Origin: an uncultured Eubacteriales bacterium
GTDB lineage: Bacteria; Bacillota; Clostridia; Oscillospirales; CAG-272
Direction: 5' to 3'
DNA: 7,116 nucleotides
Assembly: GCA_934503195.1 (NCBI GenBank)
Contig: CAKSVM010000124.1
Span: 1 to 7,116 of the forward strand
In this document: in pieces, positions 6,238-7,116 of the stretch
How the letters are laid out: each line of letters starts with the position of its first letter
Position numbering within the stretch: position 1 is the first letter of the stretch
The notes under the pieces: generated by a model
Database searches by the model: none
What the model saw: only the letters and a program-made list of their open reading frames with translations
What the model was told of the DNA's origin: nothing
Position numbers and translations under genes: made by a program

Positions 6238-6246
6238 ATGATACCA
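6238..6246 (-). promoter_or_regulatory. Extended -10 promoter of the module B binding-protein gene
   Basis: The minus strand reads TGGTATCAT from 6246 to 6238: an extended -10 (TG, one base, TATCAT, five of six matches). The -35 position at 17-base spacing (6266-6261) reads TATATT, a poor match. The predicted start is near 6231, giving a leader of about 27 bases that contains the GGAGG ribosome site. Direct repeats begin four bases beyond the -35 position, as expected for an activated promoter. Confidence 0.5.
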
Positions 6247-6270
6247 CTTTTTTGTCGGATAATATATCAG

Positions 6271-6310
6271 AATCCGCCGGAAATCCGCCATTTTTGAGAT
6301 AAAAATCGCC
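6271..6310 (+). repeat. Helically phased direct repeats, probable AraC-family operator (module B)
   Basis: AATCCGCC occurs exactly at 6271-6278 and 6282-6289, an 11-base start-to-start offset. An imperfect copy lacking one C, AATCGCC, follows at 6304-6310, 22 bases from the second. Relative to the binding-protein start near 6231, the exact copies cover about -40 to -58. Spacing (11 then 22) mirrors the module A repeats (11 then 21), but the unit sequence is different. The adjacent AraC regulator at 6329 is the natural candidate to bind them. The plus-strand promoter of that regulator is not clear; GATAAT at 6258-6263 is the best -10 seen, without a matching -35. Confidence 0.55.
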
Positions 6311-6328
6311 GAAACAGAGGAAAGCCCG

Positions 6329-7116
6329 ATGAATCTGAGCAATTACACCTCCGAGGTCTTCAACGAGCCGCTCGGAGCCCTCAATTATAACACAATGGGA
6401 AACGTCCAGCCCTGCTTTCACTGGCACCCGCACTACGAGATCACGATAATCGAGCGCGGCTCGTATGTGCTCGAAAGCAACACGACGCTGATAAAATCGG
6501 ACAAGCCGATCGTGATAATCCACCGTCCCTACTGCCTTCACCGGCTGAACGCCGACAAAAGCCGCGATTACGTCCGCCATATCGTCTATATAAACAAATC
6601 GATCCTCTCGGAATTCCCCGAGAAGATCGTGGATCTGTCGCTTTTCGCGACGGCGAGTCTGGTCATCGTCCGCCCCGACGATGATGAGCTTTCCGAACTC
6701 GTCTCGCTCGCCGAAAAGCTGAGCCGCACGGTCGGAAACAAATGGCAGCCGGTATCGAAACCCGACCTTTCGAAAGGCTCGCTTCTCGCCGCGCTCATCA
6801 TGAACGACGTCCTCGGGATTCTGAAATCCGGCCGCGGCGAGACCTACTCGACGCGCCACAGCTATATTCAGGACGTCTTGCAGGACGTGACCGAAAATCT
6901 CTCGGAGCCGAAAACGGTCGACGAACTCTCCGAAAAGTTCGGTGTCGGCCACACAAAGCTCGCGTCGGATTTCCGTCAGGCGACCGGCAAGCCCTACAAA
7001 AAATACCTCACCGACCTGCGCATGACCCGCGCCCGCGAGCTGATTCTCTCGGGTTCGAGCATAATAAACGCCTCGCTCGAAACGGGTTATTCGAGCGAAG
7101 CGCATTTCATCAAGGC
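6329..7116 (+). CDS. AraC-family transcriptional regulator with cupin sensor domain (module B, 3' truncated)
   Basis: An open frame of 262 codons runs off the window end, so the gene is partial. GAGG (6317-6320) lies 8 bases before the ATG. Residues about 15-75 are a cupin effector domain with the clear metal-site-like motif HWHPHYEITIIERGSY (31-46). Residues about 85-175 are a helical linker region. The AraC/XylS DNA-binding domain begins near 178: the first helix-turn-helix is TVDELSEKFGVGHTKLASDF (196-215), then ATGKPYKKYLTDLRMTRARELI, then the second helix-turn-helix start SSIINASLETGYSSEAHFIK (243-262). About 20-35 residues, including the usual TPxxYR end, should lie beyond 7116. It shares little obvious sequence with the module A regulator outside family signatures, so the two regulators are old paralogs or independent acquisitions. 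The likely target is the divergent binding-protein gene through the repeats at 6271-6310. Confidence 0.92.
   Translation, partial: MNLSNYTSEVFNEPLGALNYNTMGNVQPCFHWHPHYEITIIERGSYVLESNTTLIKSDKPIVIIHRPYCLHRLNADKSRDYVRHIVYINKSILSEFPEKIVDLSLFATASLVIVRPDDDELSELVSLAEKLSRTVGNKWQPVSKPDLSKGSLLAALIMNDVLGILKSGRGETYSTRHSYIQDVLQDVTENLSEPKTVDELSEKFGVGHTKLASDFRQATGKPYKKYLTDLRMTRARELILSGSSIINASLETGYSSEAHFIK

Noticed and set aside
6134..7105. A 323-codon open frame on the minus strand opposite the second AraC gene
   Set aside because: It is the antisense shadow of a frame with clear cupin and AraC motifs, starts without a ribosome site, has no recognisable domain and overlaps the start of the module B lipoprotein.
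1..7116. CRISPR arrays, insertion sequences, tRNA or rRNA genes, phage attachment sites
   Set aside because: No repeat-spacer pattern, transposase motif, tRNA-like cloverleaf or rRNA stretch was seen on either strand; the only repeats are the short operator-like ones.

Overview
The window looks like chromosomal DNA from a GC-rich member of the Bacillota, class Clostridia, most likely a gut or rumen Oscillospirales-type lineage. The grounds are the many lipobox-bearing solute-binding proteins, strong AGGAG-type ribosome binding sites, consensus sigma-A promoters and AraC regulators with cupin sensor domains. The taxonomic call is an inference; no phylogenetic marker is present. Coding density is high, and AT-rich sequence is concentrated in the intergenic gaps.

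Layout, left to right: (i) the last nine codons of an upstream gene whose C-terminus resembles that of the next gene; (ii) a 705-aa lipoprotein on the + strand, with a beta-propeller-like N-terminal half and a solute-binding C-terminal half; (iii) a perfect-palindrome bidirectional terminator; (iv) module A, a solute-binding lipoprotein on the minus strand (2223-3677) divergent from a complete AraC-family regulator on the plus strand (3795-4604); (v) a second bidirectional terminator; (vi) module B, a paralogous solute-binding lipoprotein on the minus strand (4720-6204) divergent from a second AraC-family regulator (6329 onward), cut by the window end. No intergenic gap exceeds 130 bases, so there is no long gene-free stretch.

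The genes appear to form a nutrient-capture and sensing locus. Three or four surface lipoproteins would bind small solutes, probably oligosaccharides, and two cupin-AraC one-component regulators would each control the divergent binding-protein gene. No permease, ATPase or glycoside hydrolase gene is present, so the binding proteins are orphans within this window.

Two regulatory patterns recur in both modules. First, each divergent gap carries direct repeats in helical phase (starts offset by 11 then 21-22 bp), placed at or just upstream of the -35 position of a binding-protein promoter that has a good -10 but no -35. The repeat unit differs between modules (CTCAATTT versus AATCCGCC), as expected if each AraC protein reads its own operator. 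Second, just past each bidirectional terminator, an outward plus-strand promoter has its -10 box overlapping the stop codon of the minus-strand binding-protein gene, so transcripts would be antisense to that gene. The first of these is a full consensus TTGACA-17 bp-TATAAT with an extended -10. The two sites share a 14-base identical block.
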